DNA of 64,000 nucleotides from Dermatemys mawii (GCA_007922305.1 ML677385.1:7776336-7840335), one strand, 5' to 3'. Shown: positions 1-11,797, counted from the first letter of the stretch. The notes: a model not told the origin generated them from the sequence alone. Numbers and translations are program-made.

Positions 1-1331
1 GGAAATACTTGGGGCCAGTGGACCCACTGTGGCAGACAGGTGTGGGCATGGTTGTAGTTCCTCTTGGGAGCTCTCACGGTTGTATAATTTCTGGCCAGAC
101 CTTTTGTATAGCTCCACCTTATGACTGCCAGCTACATCATTTGTCTTTCAAAATCACCTGCGACAAATTTTTTGCCCCATCAGGCATTAGTAGCTCAACC
201 CAGAATTCCAATGGGCAGTGGAGACTGCACGAACTCTGGCATAACTACCCATAGTGCACTGCTCTGAAAATCGACACTAGCCTATAGTTGAACTGCTCCT
301 TACTACTGTTTAGGGAGGCTGTGTATGGCTTCATGAGCCAAGGCATTAAGAGGTAGATTGGGCCCCCAAGGATAACTACAGGCATTTCAACATCCCCAAT
401 GGTAATTCTACTGTGAGGGCTGCTCTCATCTTGGTATTCTTGCTCTTCAAGGAGGGGAAAGCAAGTCACAAAGTCAAAGTCACTGTCACAAAAGTCACAA
501 GTCATTGTCGTTGCCTCCTCACCTGCTTTTGCAGGTTCTGCACATCCTGCAGGATAATGTGCAAGATGTTTACAACACTCACAACAGCAGTGGTGAGCTG
601 AGCGGGCTCCATGCTTGCCATGAAATCACTGGGGAAATTTGCTATTGGGGCAAGAGCAGGAGAGCAGAGTGCCAGCGGAAGTGGTGGATGACAACGGTTT
701 CCTGATGCAGATGCCACCAGAATAGATATTTATTAAGAAGGACGACAAGAGGACCTGTGAGGTGGATTCATGGCAGCAGGAGAGCAAAGCGCCAGCAACG
801 ATGGTTTCCCGAGGAATAACACACATTCCCAGGAGCCCATGACTGACAACATGGAAAAATTTGCTATCGGGGCAAGAGCAGGAGAGCACGATGCCACAAG
901 AATAGATATTATTCAGAAGGATGAGAGGGCCTGAGAAGTGGATTCATGGCACCAGGAGAGCAGCAAAACAATCATATTGCGCCATCTGCTGAAAGCAGTA
1001 TGGCGCCTGCACGGGAAAAAGGGCGCAAAACGACTGTCTGCCATTGCTTTCATGGAGAGAGGGGCGACTAATGAGATGCGCCACAAAAACCCATGAGAAT
1101 ATTTTTGCCCCATTATGCACTGGGAGCTAAACCCAGAATTTCAATGGGCAGCGGAGACTGCGGGAAATGTGGGATAGGTATCCAAGCGCACCACTCCAAG
1201 AGTTGATGCTAGACTTGGTACTGTGAATGCACTCCGCCGACTTAGTGCATTTAGTGGGGACACACACAGTCGAATGTATACAACCTGTTCAGAAAAATTT
1301 GACCAAATTTCATAGTGTAGACTTACTCTTA
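1..1331 (-). mobile_element. PIF/Harbinger-type DNA transposon, internally deleted
   Basis: Two minus-strand reading frames are pieces of a HARBI1-like (DDE_Tnp_4) transposase. The stretch near 250-505 includes the peptides GDVEMPVVILG and LMPWLMKPYT. The stretch near 502-650 starts MEPAQ and matches the N-terminal leader of the same protein. The catalytic core between them is missing, so it cannot be active. A segment near 171-290 recurs in diverged form near 1107-1215 (both contain CCCAGAATT.CAATGGGCAG). Two partial tandem units lie at about 714-790 and 896-960. The right edge has the Harbinger-like end TAGTGTAGAC at about 1310-1320. The left end is outside the window. Family assignment rests on recognised transposase peptides. 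Confidence 0.75.
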
Positions 1332-2384
1332 GTTCCCTTCTTGTATGGGATTAAGCTATACTGGTACAAGGCATTTTTCTATTGGTACAACTGGATTCAC
1401 ATTAAGGGTTGTAATAGTATAATCGTATTGGTTATAAAAATCACACTCCCAACCAAAATAGTTATACTGGTTTAAATAATTAATAATAAATGAAATAATA
1501 ATAATAAAAGTAGAGATCACATATTAGCAAAGAAATAAACGAGTGACTATTGTTTCTGTGAAAAATAAAAGCATTATTTAAAATAAGGGGGGGAAATAAT
1601 AATTTCATGTAGTGTTAAAGTGGTTTCAAAAGTGTTAAAGTGTGGTTTCAAATAGCTGTGTAATGCCTTATAGACATAAGCATAACTGTGATAGTTCCAA
1701 ATAAATTATTCTTCCTTAGTTTTATAATTTAGTAAACCTTATAAAAAAAGTGACAATATTAATTTTATTTTTTAAAGATAAAGCTGCAGAGGTTAAAGTA
1801 ATTTTCAGTTACTGAAGTAAAAATTTAGGATCTATTTAAAGAAATAGATTTAAATGCCATTGGAAAACTCAAGTGCAAAGTTGAAACACTATTCATGCCA
1901 TTTAATAATTTAACTAATCAATTCTGTCTCATTTGAGTGACTTTTTTACAGGTCAGTCCTGCCTTTAAGGATTTAATTTTACAGATCTTTGATCTCGCTA
2001 AGCTTTCACTCTCCTCCAATGAAATTCAAGGAAATAACTCTGAAATGAACAAGTGTCTTTTTTTTTTTTTAAAAAAAATGATGTTCTTCAAAATGCCCCC
2101 AAATAATTTCCTCTTTCACCTTCTTACTAACTTCACATACAAAACGAGCAAGAGGGAGGGCTATTCAGAAGTGTGTAATATTGTTTCACTTCCAATAATT
2201 TATTCTGGGCACCCTTTTCTCCTCCAGGAAAGACACTTTTTCTCTTCAACAAGATTTCTCAAACTGAACTGGAACTTTCACTGCAGGCCCAACGTTATTG
2301 CTATTGAAGTAGATGACAAAAAGTAAGTGGCTTATATTGGAATAGGAAAGGGCCCTAAATCTACCACCCATTACAAGTACAGTA
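1332..2384. other. AT-rich intergenic stretch, no gene seen
   Basis: Short AT-rich runs (for example AATAATAATAA near 1482-1505 and a T/A tract near 2058-2080) and no reading frame with recognisable protein. The open frame at 1937-2326 has low-complexity F/L-rich content and no family resemblance. Nothing else is supported. Confidence 0.6.
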
Positions 2385-2590
2385 CAGGTATGTCACGTCT
2401 TAGGCGCATTTAACATGCCCAATTTCCGCTTTACGCGGTCGACTATAAAGAAAAAAAGAAAGGGAAAACTAAAAATATAAAAACTTTCTTTAGGGCGGCC
2501 TATTTCGCCTGCCATTGAAGTCAATGGGGTTTTGGCTATACACAATTTCCACTTTATTACGCAACCCTCGCGTAAGATGAGACGTGTCTG
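2385..2590. mobile_element. Tigger/pogo-like MITE with TA target duplication
   Basis: The left end CAGGTATGTCACGTCTTAG and the right end, reading in reverse complement CAGACACGTCTCATCTTACG, form imperfect terminal inverted repeats of about 20 bp. TA flanks both sides (2383-2384 and 2591-2592), as for Tc1/mariner-superfamily elements. The interior of about 160 bp is A-rich and non-coding. Subfamily is not determined. Confidence 0.6.
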
Positions 2591-2685
2591 TATCTCATGA
2601 ACGCACATATAAACCAGTACTTATCTAATCTAATTAGGAGCAGTTCTTTAAGCTCCTATCTGTGATGTGTGAATGGAAAAATTGT

Positions 2686-2839
2686 AAAAAGAACAAGGAG
2701 TATTTGTGGCACCTGAGAGACCAACAAAGTGGATTCTAGCCCACAAAAGCTTATGCCCAAATAAATTTGTTGGTCTCTAAGCTGCCACAAGTACTCCTTG
2801 TTCTTTTTGCAGATACAGACTAACACGGCTACTACACTA
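2686..2839 (+). mobile_element. Foldback solo copy of Penelope-like terminal segment (copy R1)
   Basis: The right half reads AGCTTATGCCCAAATAAATT, then CCACAAGTACTCCTTG and AGACTAACACGGCTAC. This is the same terminal segment that ends the Penelope-like element at 6801-6926. The left arm (2686-2728) is an inverted copy of the right arm (2766-2809), with AAAAAGAACAAGGAGTA facing TACTCCTTGTTCTTTTT. A 37-bp spacer holds part of the hammerhead-like region. A perfect 10-bp duplication GAAAAATTGT flanks it (2676-2685 and 2840-2849), so the inverted arm entered as part of one insertion. Confidence 0.8.
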
Positions 2840-2849
2840 GAAAAATTGT

Positions 2850-4978
2850 GTTACCTTTGTGGGGTGAAAGGGTTGCACACAATTGTCAGGCAGGCCCTGC
2901 TTCCTCCTGCTTTCTGGGAGTTGCTGTCTCTGTAATGGCCCAGTGCAGAGGGAAGGCCAGAGGAGAAGTGGTTGGAGAGTGAGCCTGTGCTGGACTCACC
3001 CCAAAGCACCAGCTCTCCTGTACTGAGAGGCTGGGCCTGGTTCCACACTCTGGCCTGTTGGCTCTCACTATTTGCACATATGGAGGAGCCTACTACAGAA
3101 AATGGGAGGGGGAACTAGTCATCTGATCATCTCAAGAAGACAAGCAAAGTGAGATGTGCAGGGGGGGTCACCAGCCTCTCATAACACTCCAAAGTGAAGA
3201 TGGGATACTGATGCCAGGGCTAAAGGGGTGAGGGGCTCTGTGGGGGGGATCCTGGGTGAGCCATAGAGGATTAGAGCAATTGAAGAAGGGAGGGGGAGAG
3301 GAACGGGTGCAGACAGGAGTTGGGAACATTTGTCTTGATCTGTAGGGTAGATTGACATGGGTGCTGGGGTCAGCAGAGGGGCCCTAGAGGGAGTAAGGGG
3401 CTGTGGAGTAAGGGGGACTCTCCCTTCTCGTCCTGCTGCTGGGTCAGGGGTGAAGAGGGAGGGAAGTGTTTTGGGGATGATGGGGATGGGGGAGAGGGGA
3501 GGTTTTAAAAAGTGGGTTTATTGGGGGCTGAGGACTAGGACTCAGGGGGACGGTGATCAGTGGCAGGGGAGGAATGTGGAGCTTTGGGGAGAGGAGAGAA
3601 GGTTTGAGGGAAGGTTCTGGCAGGATGAAGTTTTATGGAGTATTAATTTTGGGGGGTGTATAACAGGGGTGGGTTTATGTAAGGGCATGGGGGTTGGTGG
3701 GATGGGTATGGGGCTGTTGTAGGAGGAGGTTTTGTGGGGATTGGGTTTATCTGGGAGAACAGAAGGGAGCTGGGATGCATTTATTTGGGGATGGGATATT
3801 AGAGAGTTGGGTGGGTTTAAGCAAGGATTCTAGGAGCGATTTAAGGGAAGGGTTGGTGGGAGCGACAGGTTGGGGGGCTAAAAGATTGGGGGCCATAGGA
3901 GGAGGTTATTTTGTGTCTGTGGCAGGGGTGTTGAGTGGGGAGTTGTGAGACAGGTCAGAGGGTGGGCTGAGAATTGTGTGGTGCTGCAGATGGCTGTCTG
4001 GCTCCTTCCTCTACAGCCCCCTCCCCCTCTTCTCTCCTCCCTGTGCCCCTCCTTCTCTGGAATGAGCACTGAGGGTGGGGGACGGAAGAGCAGAGAGGAC
4101 TTGCTCACCACCACCACCCCAGAGACAAAGATAGTTTGCTAGGTGCTGGCTGCACTCAGGACAGACAGTGCCTGCAACAACATGCCTGGGCCGCGTGGAC
4201 TCAACTCAGCAACTCCACCCCAGCTCCAGGGACTCTCCCTGCTCATCTACTGCTGAACAGCTCTGTGCCAGATTGGCCTTGGCACCACCAGAAGAAGAGC
4301 TTGACCTGCTGAGCTGAACTGTGCACATAAGCAGTGCCTCCCCACCAACCCTATGTATATTTGGGAGACCTATGCTGGAGGCCTTCTGCAGCCAATAGTA
4401 GCACAGCATTAGAGTTTCTAAATAGTATACATGAAGATTTTCTAACACAAAAGGCACTGCACCCAGCATGAGGTAACTCTATTTTGGACTTCAGTATGAT
4501 GAATAAAGATGAAATAATCACTGGACTGGAAGTTGGTGAGCATGACCTAATTGCATTCAATATGGACAAACAGAACAGTCCTCAGCTAAGGGACTTCAAA
4601 AGGGTTATATTTCTCCAAACTGAGGAAAATTATTAAGAAAATAATAATTTATTATTATTTGAAAGGAAAAATGTAGACAGAAAAATGAAAACAAAAATTG
4701 GGAATTGGTTCAGAAGAGTTTAACAGATGGCCAAAAACCAAAATTCCACAATAAAGAGGATTACTTTAGCTAAAAGCTCATCTTGGTTCAATGGAAATAA
4801 AGGTAGCAATTAGAAATAGAAATAAAAACAATTTAAAAAGGAGAAATGTATAGCAATCAATACACATTAGAAGTTCTGAAGTGTACAAATCTGATTCTAA
4901 AGAAGGCAGGGAAAAATCCAGGACTGGTAAGGCTAAAGACAAGAAGAAGGCGTTTATGTATATTAGAAACAATAGGAG
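2850..4978. other. Intergenic, strongly G-rich on + strand in the middle
   Basis: Between about 3150 and 3960 the + strand is rich in G runs (GGGG and longer) and poor in C. Open frames here, such as 3357-3722, translate to glycine/tryptophan-rich low-complexity sequence and look like composition artefacts. From about 4140 to 4978 the sequence is ordinary and AT-rich, with no recognised element. Confidence 0.6.
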
Positions 4979-5115
4979 TCCAGCAATGCCCCTCTGCCAT
5001 GTACATTGGCCACACCAGACAGTCTCTATGCAAACGAATAAATGGACAGAAATCTGACATCAGGAACCATAACATTCAAAAACCAGTAGGAGAACACTTC
5101 AATCTCCCTGGACAC
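4979..5115 (+). mobile_element. Penelope-like element, GIY-YIG endonuclease remnant (part 1)
   Basis: Translation in the + direction gives MYIGHTRQSLCKRINGQKSD and, further on, KPVGEHFNLPGH. These resemble the GIY-YIG endonuclease end of vertebrate Penelope-like retroelements (YIG motif, R.R/KRINGH-type helix, VGEHFN..GH). The reading frame continues across the hAT insertion at 5116-6426 into 6427 onward. No reverse transcriptase domain is present, so the copy is 5'-truncated. Family identity is inferred from these motifs. Confidence 0.75.
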
Positions 5116-6426
5116 CAGCGCTGGATTACCCAAAAGGCAGACTAAGCACAAGCTTAAGGCACCAGTAAAGTAGGGGGCACCAAAAAAAAAAAAACATTTT
5201 TTTTTGGAAAATATTTGATATTTGATATTTCCAAAAAAGCATCAAAGTAGTCTTCAAACATATTTGGGCAATGACCATGTGTTGAAATCTCTTTCTAATA
5301 CTCGCTGGGAGGCACATGCAGTGGCAACAAGTGCAATTCTGGAGTCCTAATCAAAGGTCGTGGATATATTAGAAAGCATAGCTGAAGACCAATCACAAAA
5401 GAGAGAAACTATATGAGAGGCAGAAAATATTGCAAACAAGATGCAAGAACTATGGTTTGTATTCATGTTGACCATGTGGAATGAAATTTTACAACACTTT
5501 TGCTACAAAATAAAATTCTCAGAGAAACAGAATTGGATTTGAAATCATGTGCAGACCTCTGTCAATCATTAGCAGACCACTTACACACTTTGAGGAATGA
5601 TTTTGAAAGATTTGAAGACATATCAAAAGATATCTTGTCTGATACTAACTACAAAGAAACCCAGTCCCGCAAGCAAATCAGGAAAAAACAAGCAAATGAT
5701 AGCAGTGCAACAGAAACAGCATTGAATCCTAGAGACAAATTTAGCGTATCTACTTACTACACTATAAGTGATACACTTGAAGCTCATATGAAGAGGAGAG
5801 GTGAAGTATACAAAGAAATATCAAGTAGATTTTCTTTTCTAAACGATACAGACTTATCTGACGAACAATATTCACAAGGTTCCCAAAAGCTAGTGACTTA
5901 TACCCTGTTGACTTGAACATGAATCTCTGTGGAGAAGTACAGCAGTTCCACTGTTATATGTGCACAAAGTTTAATGAAACAGGAAAAATGAAATTCAGTC
6001 ACATTGATCTTCATGACACAATATTGAAAGACGTAATACATTTCAAAATGTAGAGATCACACTATGTATTTTTCTAACATTGATGATTACTAACTGCTCC
6101 GCAGAATGCTCTTTTTCTCAGCTGAAAAGAATAAAAAACCCTCAGAGAACAACAATGTGTCAGGACAGACTTGATTTACTTTCCTTATTGTGTATGGAAG
6201 AGGACATGCTTTGTCAAGTCAGCTTCGATGAACTTATACAGAATTTTGCAATCAGAAAATCTAGAAAGAAGCTATTTTAATTTCAGCATACACGTAAGTT
6301 TTGTGTCATTTCGAAAAATAAAATTTTATTTTATGGTATAGTATTGTTTTTATTTTGAATTACGTATGGAGGGTCACCATAATAGTTTCAGTGCTTAGGG
6401 CTTCTAAAGGTCTTAATCCGGCCCTG
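5116..6426 (+). mobile_element. hAT transposon with decayed transposase, inserted in the Penelope-like element
   Basis: Ends CAGCGCTGGATTA and, reversed, CAGGGCCGGATTAA are hAT-like inverted repeats. The flanks CTGGACAC and CTGGTCAC are an 8-bp target duplication with one mismatch. Two open pieces remain on the + strand. 5500-5916 is a lysine-rich middle section. 6080-6280 contains SAECSFSQLKRIKN and matches the C-terminal hAT dimerisation domain. Stops separate the pieces and most of the catalytic region is absent, so it is defective. It interrupts the GIY-YIG frame exactly at the PGH codons and is therefore younger than its host element. Confidence 0.85.
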
Positions 6427-6926
6427 CTGGTCACTCAATAACAGACTTGAAGGTGACAATTTTAAAACAAAAAACTTCAAAAACAGACTTCAACGAGAAG
6501 CTGCTGAACCGGAACCAATTTGAAAATTGGATACCATCAATTTAGGATTAAAGAGAGACTGGGAATGGCTGGGCCATTAGACAAATTGAATCTTTTTCCC
6601 TAAGTTAAGTATCCTCACACCTTCTTGTCAACTGTCTGATATAGCCTACTTGATTAACCCTACAAAAGGCTTTATTTTTTTTCCTGCTGATAATAGCTCA
6701 TCTAAATTAAATAGCCTCTTAGAATTGGTCTGGCAACTTCCACCTTTTCATGTTTTTCTGTGTGTATATATACATCTTACTTCTGTGAGTTCCATTCTGT
6801 GCATCCGATGAAGTGGGCTATAGCCTATGAAAGCTTATGCTGAAATAAATTTGTTAGTCTCTAAGGTGCCACAAGTACTCCTATTCATTTTACGGATACA
6901 GACTAACACAGCTGCTACTCTGAAAA
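6427..6926 (+). mobile_element. Penelope-like element, endonuclease C-terminus and 3' terminal segment (part 2, copy R2)
   Basis: Coding remnants resume with LKVTILKQ and end with LGLKRDWEWLGH (about 6445-6575, with a frameshift). About 225 bp of non-coding 3' sequence follow. The terminal segment 6801-6926 starts GCATCCGATGAAGTGGGCTA and ends AGACTAACACAGCTGCTACT. The junction shows that the short solo repeats elsewhere in the window are this element's terminus. A hammerhead-like core lies at 6805-6842, but G replaces the cleavage-site H nucleotide. Confidence 0.75.
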
Positions 6927-7700
6927 CATTTTAATCATATCATATTAAAGGATGGCCTATTCAGAAGTCACTGACTGAAAAGGAAGGGTAGTTCCAGATA
7001 CTAACAGTTTTCAATCTTAACAGACTATAGAAGAAAACTTAGATAATGCTCAAAATCATTTTGGATTACTGTTTTCATCAGTTTTATTACTCCCAAAGAA
7101 TAATGATATAAAAATTAACATTAGGCTGTCTGATTTTGCCTCAGAGAGAGTACATCAAAAGTATAGGTGTCAACACAACATATTCTTTCTAACATCTGCT
7201 ATCTTTTTGCAAAACACTTCTGGTGCATTAAGAGATACCATAAGGTGCTGATATTTGCTAGAGGACATGGAAATATTGTGTGCTCGAAACCATCTTCAGC
7301 CAGAAATATTTGCTTAAATCTTGTAGCTATTTTTTTTAAGCTGTGGTTTTAGAAATAGTTTAGCCACCTTTGACTCTGTTTGTATTTCTTAGTTCAGTAC
7401 AAAAATAATTGCAGCATTGCTGGCAAAGTTCCTAAAGAATGTTACTTTTTCAGTTTTTTAACAATGAGGATACAGATCAAAGGTAGTCTATGTAGAATAT
7501 AGGAAAATATTTAGCTTCCGTGGGAACCAATGTTAAGCACAAAAGATGGTGGAAACACTCACATAGTCACGACACAACAAACTTGACTTGGGGTTTGAGC
7601 AGATATGCAGACTGACTGAAAATGTATTTATTCTATCTGTTGTCTACAGGCTATCACTCATCAAATTGTACAGAGTGGTGGGGAGTTGTACAAGGGTTTC
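6927..7700. other. Intergenic, nothing recognised
   Basis: AT-rich single-copy-looking sequence without recognisable coding, RNA or transposon ends. Confidence 0.5.
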
Positions 7701-8345
7701 TCTACGCCTACTAGGAAGGGAAGCAAAAGGACACCAGGAGTAATCTATGGCTAGCAGGGTTAAGGATAATAAGAAGTTTTTAAAATATATAAGGAAAAAC
7801 AAGAGACCTAACAATGGTATTTGTCCCTTATAGATGGAAATGGTAGAATTGTCAGTCATAATGCAGAAAAGGCAGAAGAATTCAATTGTTCTGTATTTGA
7901 GAAAAAGTCAGATGATGAAATATTTCCCATTTCAAAAAGTATCTCAGGAGAGTGTTAAACAGCAGTTACTAAAGTCAGACATTTTAAAATCAGCAGCTCT
8001 GGATAACTTGTACCCAAGAGTTTTTAAAAAGCTGTCTGAGGAGCATCCTTGACTGTTAATATTGATTTTCAATAAGTCTTGGAACGCTGGGGAAGTTACA
8101 GAAGAATGGAAGAAAGCAAATGTTTTGGCAGTATTTAAAAAGGGAAAACTGGATGATACAAGTAATTATAGGCCTGTCGGTCTGATATGGAGCTTGGGCA
8201 AGATAATGGAGCAGCTGAAAGAAGACTAAATTAATGAAGAATTATAGGAAGGTAATACAATTAATGCCAATCAGTACAGATTTATGGAAAACAGATCTTG
8301 TCAAACTAACTTGATAACATTTGTTGATGAGATTAAAAGTATAGC
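7701..8345 (+). mobile_element. CR1-type LINE fragment (reverse transcriptase N-terminal part)
   Basis: Frames on the + strand give VKDNKKFLKYIRKNKR near 7765, then EEWKKANVLAVFKKGKLDD and NYRPVGLIWSLGKIMEQ near 8105-8220. This is the order seen at the start of CR1 reverse transcriptase. Stops and frameshifts break it, and both ends are truncated. The downstream edge is abrupt near 8345. Confidence 0.85.
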
Positions 8346-9330
8346 AGCCCTTCTGCAAGGTGATTAATGGCAGCAATAAGCCTGGGATCCCTCTTGACAA
8401 ATAACTAACACCCAGAAACCAGGGGAAACTAAATACACCCCCTCTAGGTGCTCTAAATAAGGAGAACCTCTCCCCCATTCAAGCATTCTGGGACTGTGCA
8501 AACAAGGAAATCTTTATTAGAGAAAAGGGAACACAGTCATAAACTTGGGAAAACAAAGCAATAGAATATGTATGCAAATAAAGAGTGAAATACAGACCCT
8601 CCACTTCGGTAACCTTGGCAGTAGTCTGTCTAACTCCCTTCCCAACTGCTGGTGATAATGTTCCACAGGGGGTAGCCCCTTCACTGTACCACCTCACTCA
8701 TCCCCGAAACCTCACTCACAGTTGAGATCAGCAAGTAGCCCATGTGTTGCTTTGCATGAGTGTCTTCAGTCCCAAGGGAGCTGTTTGCCTACTCCTATCT
8801 CAAGGTGCCATCACCTACTCTAGCTTTGCAGGATAACCCCCATCTTTCTTTGAGTTCTGACTTTTATTCTGTCCCCCCCCCACCCCAAACAAATTACTTC
8901 TAAGTTCCAAGTCCTTTTAGAGCTAAGTATCTCTTAAGCACCCCTTTTACCCAATATTTACCCACTCAGGGTAACATGTAACTACACCAAAATGAAAAGA
9001 TCTGCTGGCAAGCAAAAGAGTAAACAAAGGCCATTCAAACCTATTTGTTCACCACACTCAGACTGGCACTTTGTTGCCCTTGCTGATACATGGATTTCTA
9101 CCCCCTTATGCCATCTGCTATTCGACACAGTATTGAAGGTAAGCACTTCAGAAACATAGTATGTGGTTGGAGCCTCTGAGTGTTGAGACAAATCCCTTGC
9201 TGGTGTATATTGTCAGTTTACACCAGCTGAGGATGTACCCCTCTACCTTTTATTTTGTTGGCTTGTTTGTCTCTTGACAATAGTCACCGTTGATCTTTGC
9301 TTTAGATATGGATCATATTGGCTAGTTTAG
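8346..9330. other. Repeat-like sequence, possible antisense LTR, unresolved
   Basis: The sequence interrupts or follows the CR1 fragment abruptly. It has a C-rich tract (8872-8881) and text resembling reversed reptile LTRs, for example CTTTATTAGAGAAAAGGGAA near 8509. I could not find matching ends or a target duplication. No coding potential is supported. Confidence 0.3.
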
Positions 9331-9453
9331 TAAACAGCTAATTACAGCTATTAAAGCTAGCTCATATGAGATTTTCCCCAAAGAGCAAGCTGGGTTCAAA
9401 GTGGGGAAAGGAGGAGGGAAGAAAGCAATGAAAATCTGTTCATTTGAGAATAC

Positions 9454-10101
9454 CTGTGTAGTGGGGTGGTTACCCGCTCCAGCCTTGAAAGGGTTAAAAG
9501 CCAGCCCTTGGAGAGGGCTGGGACTGAGAGTAAGGGCTAGGCTGACTGGGGAGGCAGCTAGAGATGGGCCACACTCCAATCAGGCCACACCTGGCCCTGT
9601 TATAAGGGCTCGGGAGGAGCTGTATAGGACAGTCTTCTTCTAGCTTTAGAGGGAGAAGGATCTAGCTGCCTGGAGGAGCAAAGGTTACTGAGGGTAGAGC
9701 AGTGCTAGGGAAGGGGGAAGGCTGAGCTGGGGAGCTCAGGCCTGGTGACCTCCCAGGCTGTGGCCTGATAGGAAGGCCTGAAAAGATACTGGGCTGTAGG
9801 CAAAGGCAGCAGGTCCAAACCCTCCTTGTCTATGATGAGTGGCTTTTACACTGCAGTCTGCCCCAGGGAACAGGGGCTAGATGATGACTGGCAGTAGCCC
9901 TAGACTGAGGCAAAGTGGGGATAGAGGGTTGGATGTCCCTGGGGAAGGGAGACCCAGAGAGAACCCCAGCTAAAAGGGCTCTGGGGTCTGGGAGGGACAT
10001 GATGCTCTGTGACAGCTGAGGCACTGGCCTGCAGAGGGCGCTCTGGCTGGAAAAAAGCTAATTCCCAGATGGCCAGCAGGAGGTGCCACATTGCATTGCT
10101 A
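9454..10101 (+). mobile_element. Solo LTR-like repeat
   Basis: Begins TGTGTAGTGGGGTGGTTA and ends GCATTGCTACA, so it has TG...CA ends. A TATAAGGGCT box lies near 9601. The body (AAACCCTCCTTGTCTATGA, CTGCAGTCTGCCCCAGGG) matches an LTR family I recognise from turtle genomes. I see no clear target duplication, so the ends are approximate. There is no internal retroviral coding sequence. Confidence 0.55.
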
Positions 10102-11397
10102 CAGTCTGGAAAAATAGGCAGGGGGAGGCATGGAAATAAGAGAGAGTTTAACTTCTAGAAAAAAGTTATTAGTGGAGAGAAAAGGCTAGGAGAGAGTTTA
10201 AAAAACAAAACAAAAAAAGGGGGGTGGGGAGAAACTCCCCCTTGAAAAAGTGAATGAAAACATTTTTATTAATGGAGATTTTTGTCGAAATTATAAAAGT
10301 TCCATTAAGAATGTGAAGCAAAATGGACAAGCATTTTTAAACAAAATTTCACACACAAAAGTTTGACTTGATGTTACAGACAGTGAAAAATGGGAGACTT
10401 TTCTTAAGCTAAGGAGTCTTTTCATTTCCAATTTCTGTTGTTTGGTTTACAACACCAGCAGCAGTAGCTGTACCCATCAGTATGTTACTTAAAGAGAATT
10501 TGGAGTAAAGGAAACTATTATCCTCTTGGCTTCTTTTCTGGTGTGTGTATGTACATGTGCCCCTATCAAGCTGCAACGGGTTTTTTTCCCCCACCCTTTG
10601 CTTGACTTTTACCATTGAATATCCAATCTTCAGTTCCTTGATTTTGCTGGAGAATTTCTTTGAGAAGCAGATCCTTGGGTGGGAGTTTTGTCAGATCTAA
10701 AGTGAAAAGGTGGCAAATCTTTAACAAAGTGATATTTGTATGCATTTAAATTCAATACAGTAAGTTATCAAAAACAGAGTTTTGAGCAGTCTGTCCAAAG
10801 AATATTTCCCCTTTCAATTCGTCAGGTTTCATTTTTGGCATTTGTGATGTCATCACTCCCACTCCTTGTTCCATCATCTACAGATGGATAGATAAAACTT
10901 GAATTTCTAATGTTAATAAAATAAAACAAATACCCCTCCTTCCAAAAAAAAAAAACCAACCCAAAACCAAACCCCAAAGGCTTTCTCCTCTTCCATTCCC
11001 ATATAAAAATAAAGTAAAAAACAAAATGAACTTTTGCCCCACATTTAAAAAAATATTTGCGCCTTTTTTGTTCTGTGCAGTTTACCTTTTAAAAAGATCT
11101 GTCAATCTAGGCTGTCCAAAGTGCAACTCCTCACATTCCCCATAAAAATGTGAGTACTTTGGGGGCTCTAATCTTGTGATTTCACATATTTCCAGAGAGT
11201 AAATGAGTGTGAGGCGCCACATTTTTGGTTAATTGAAATTGTGTTTAGCCTTAAAGTTTTGTATGCATGTAATGTAAGCTACTTCCCTCCATTGCCTGGT
11301 CTGTTTTATTGAGTTGAGTTGAAGCAGTAAAGTGAAATTGACCATAAACTTGTTAGAAATCTGGCTAGGAGCAGGAATCTTGTCAATTTCATTTTAT
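10102..11397. other. Intergenic, nothing recognised
   Basis: AT-rich sequence with homopolymer runs (A-rich near 10205 and 10945). No supported gene or transposon end. Runs into an assembly gap. Confidence 0.5.
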
Positions 11398-11797
11398 NNN
11401 NNNNNNNNNNNNNNNNNNNNNNNNNNNNNNNNNNNNNNNNNNNNNNNNNNNNNNNNNNNNNNNNNNNNNNNNNNNNNNNNNNNNNNNNNNNNNNNNNNNN
11501 NNNNNNNNNNNNNNNNNNNNNNNNNNNNNNNNNNNNNNNNNNNNNNNNNNNNNNNNNNNNNNNNNNNNNNNNNNNNNNNNNNNNNNNNNNNNNNNNNNNN
11601 NNNNNNNNNNNNNNNNNNNNNNNNNNNNNNNNNNNNNNNNNNNNNNNNNNNNNNNNNNNNNNNNNNNNNNNNNNNNNNNNNNNNNNNNNNNNNNNNNNNN
11701 NNNNNNNNNNNNNNNNNNNNNNNNNNNNNNNNNNNNNNNNNNNNNNNNNNNNNNNNNNNNNNNNNNNNNNNNNNNNNNNNNNNNNNNNNNNNNNNNN
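11398..11797. other. Assembly gap (400 N)
   Basis: Undetermined bases. The right edge falls inside the left arm of a large foldback repeat. Any open frame reported across it is meaningless. Confidence 0.99.

Noticed and set aside
1937..2326. 129-codon frame as an upstream gene exon
   Set aside because: Phenylalanine/leucine-rich low-complexity translation across a T/A homopolymer, with no matching splice partner.
3357..3948. Glycine-rich open frames
   Set aside because: Product of the G-run composition, with no recognisable domain.
7834..8052. Small independent gene
   Set aside because: Its peptide and neighbours are the decayed N-terminal part of CR1 reverse transcriptase.
9830..10091. 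Minus-strand proline-rich frames
   Set aside because: Antisense to a solo LTR with no domain.
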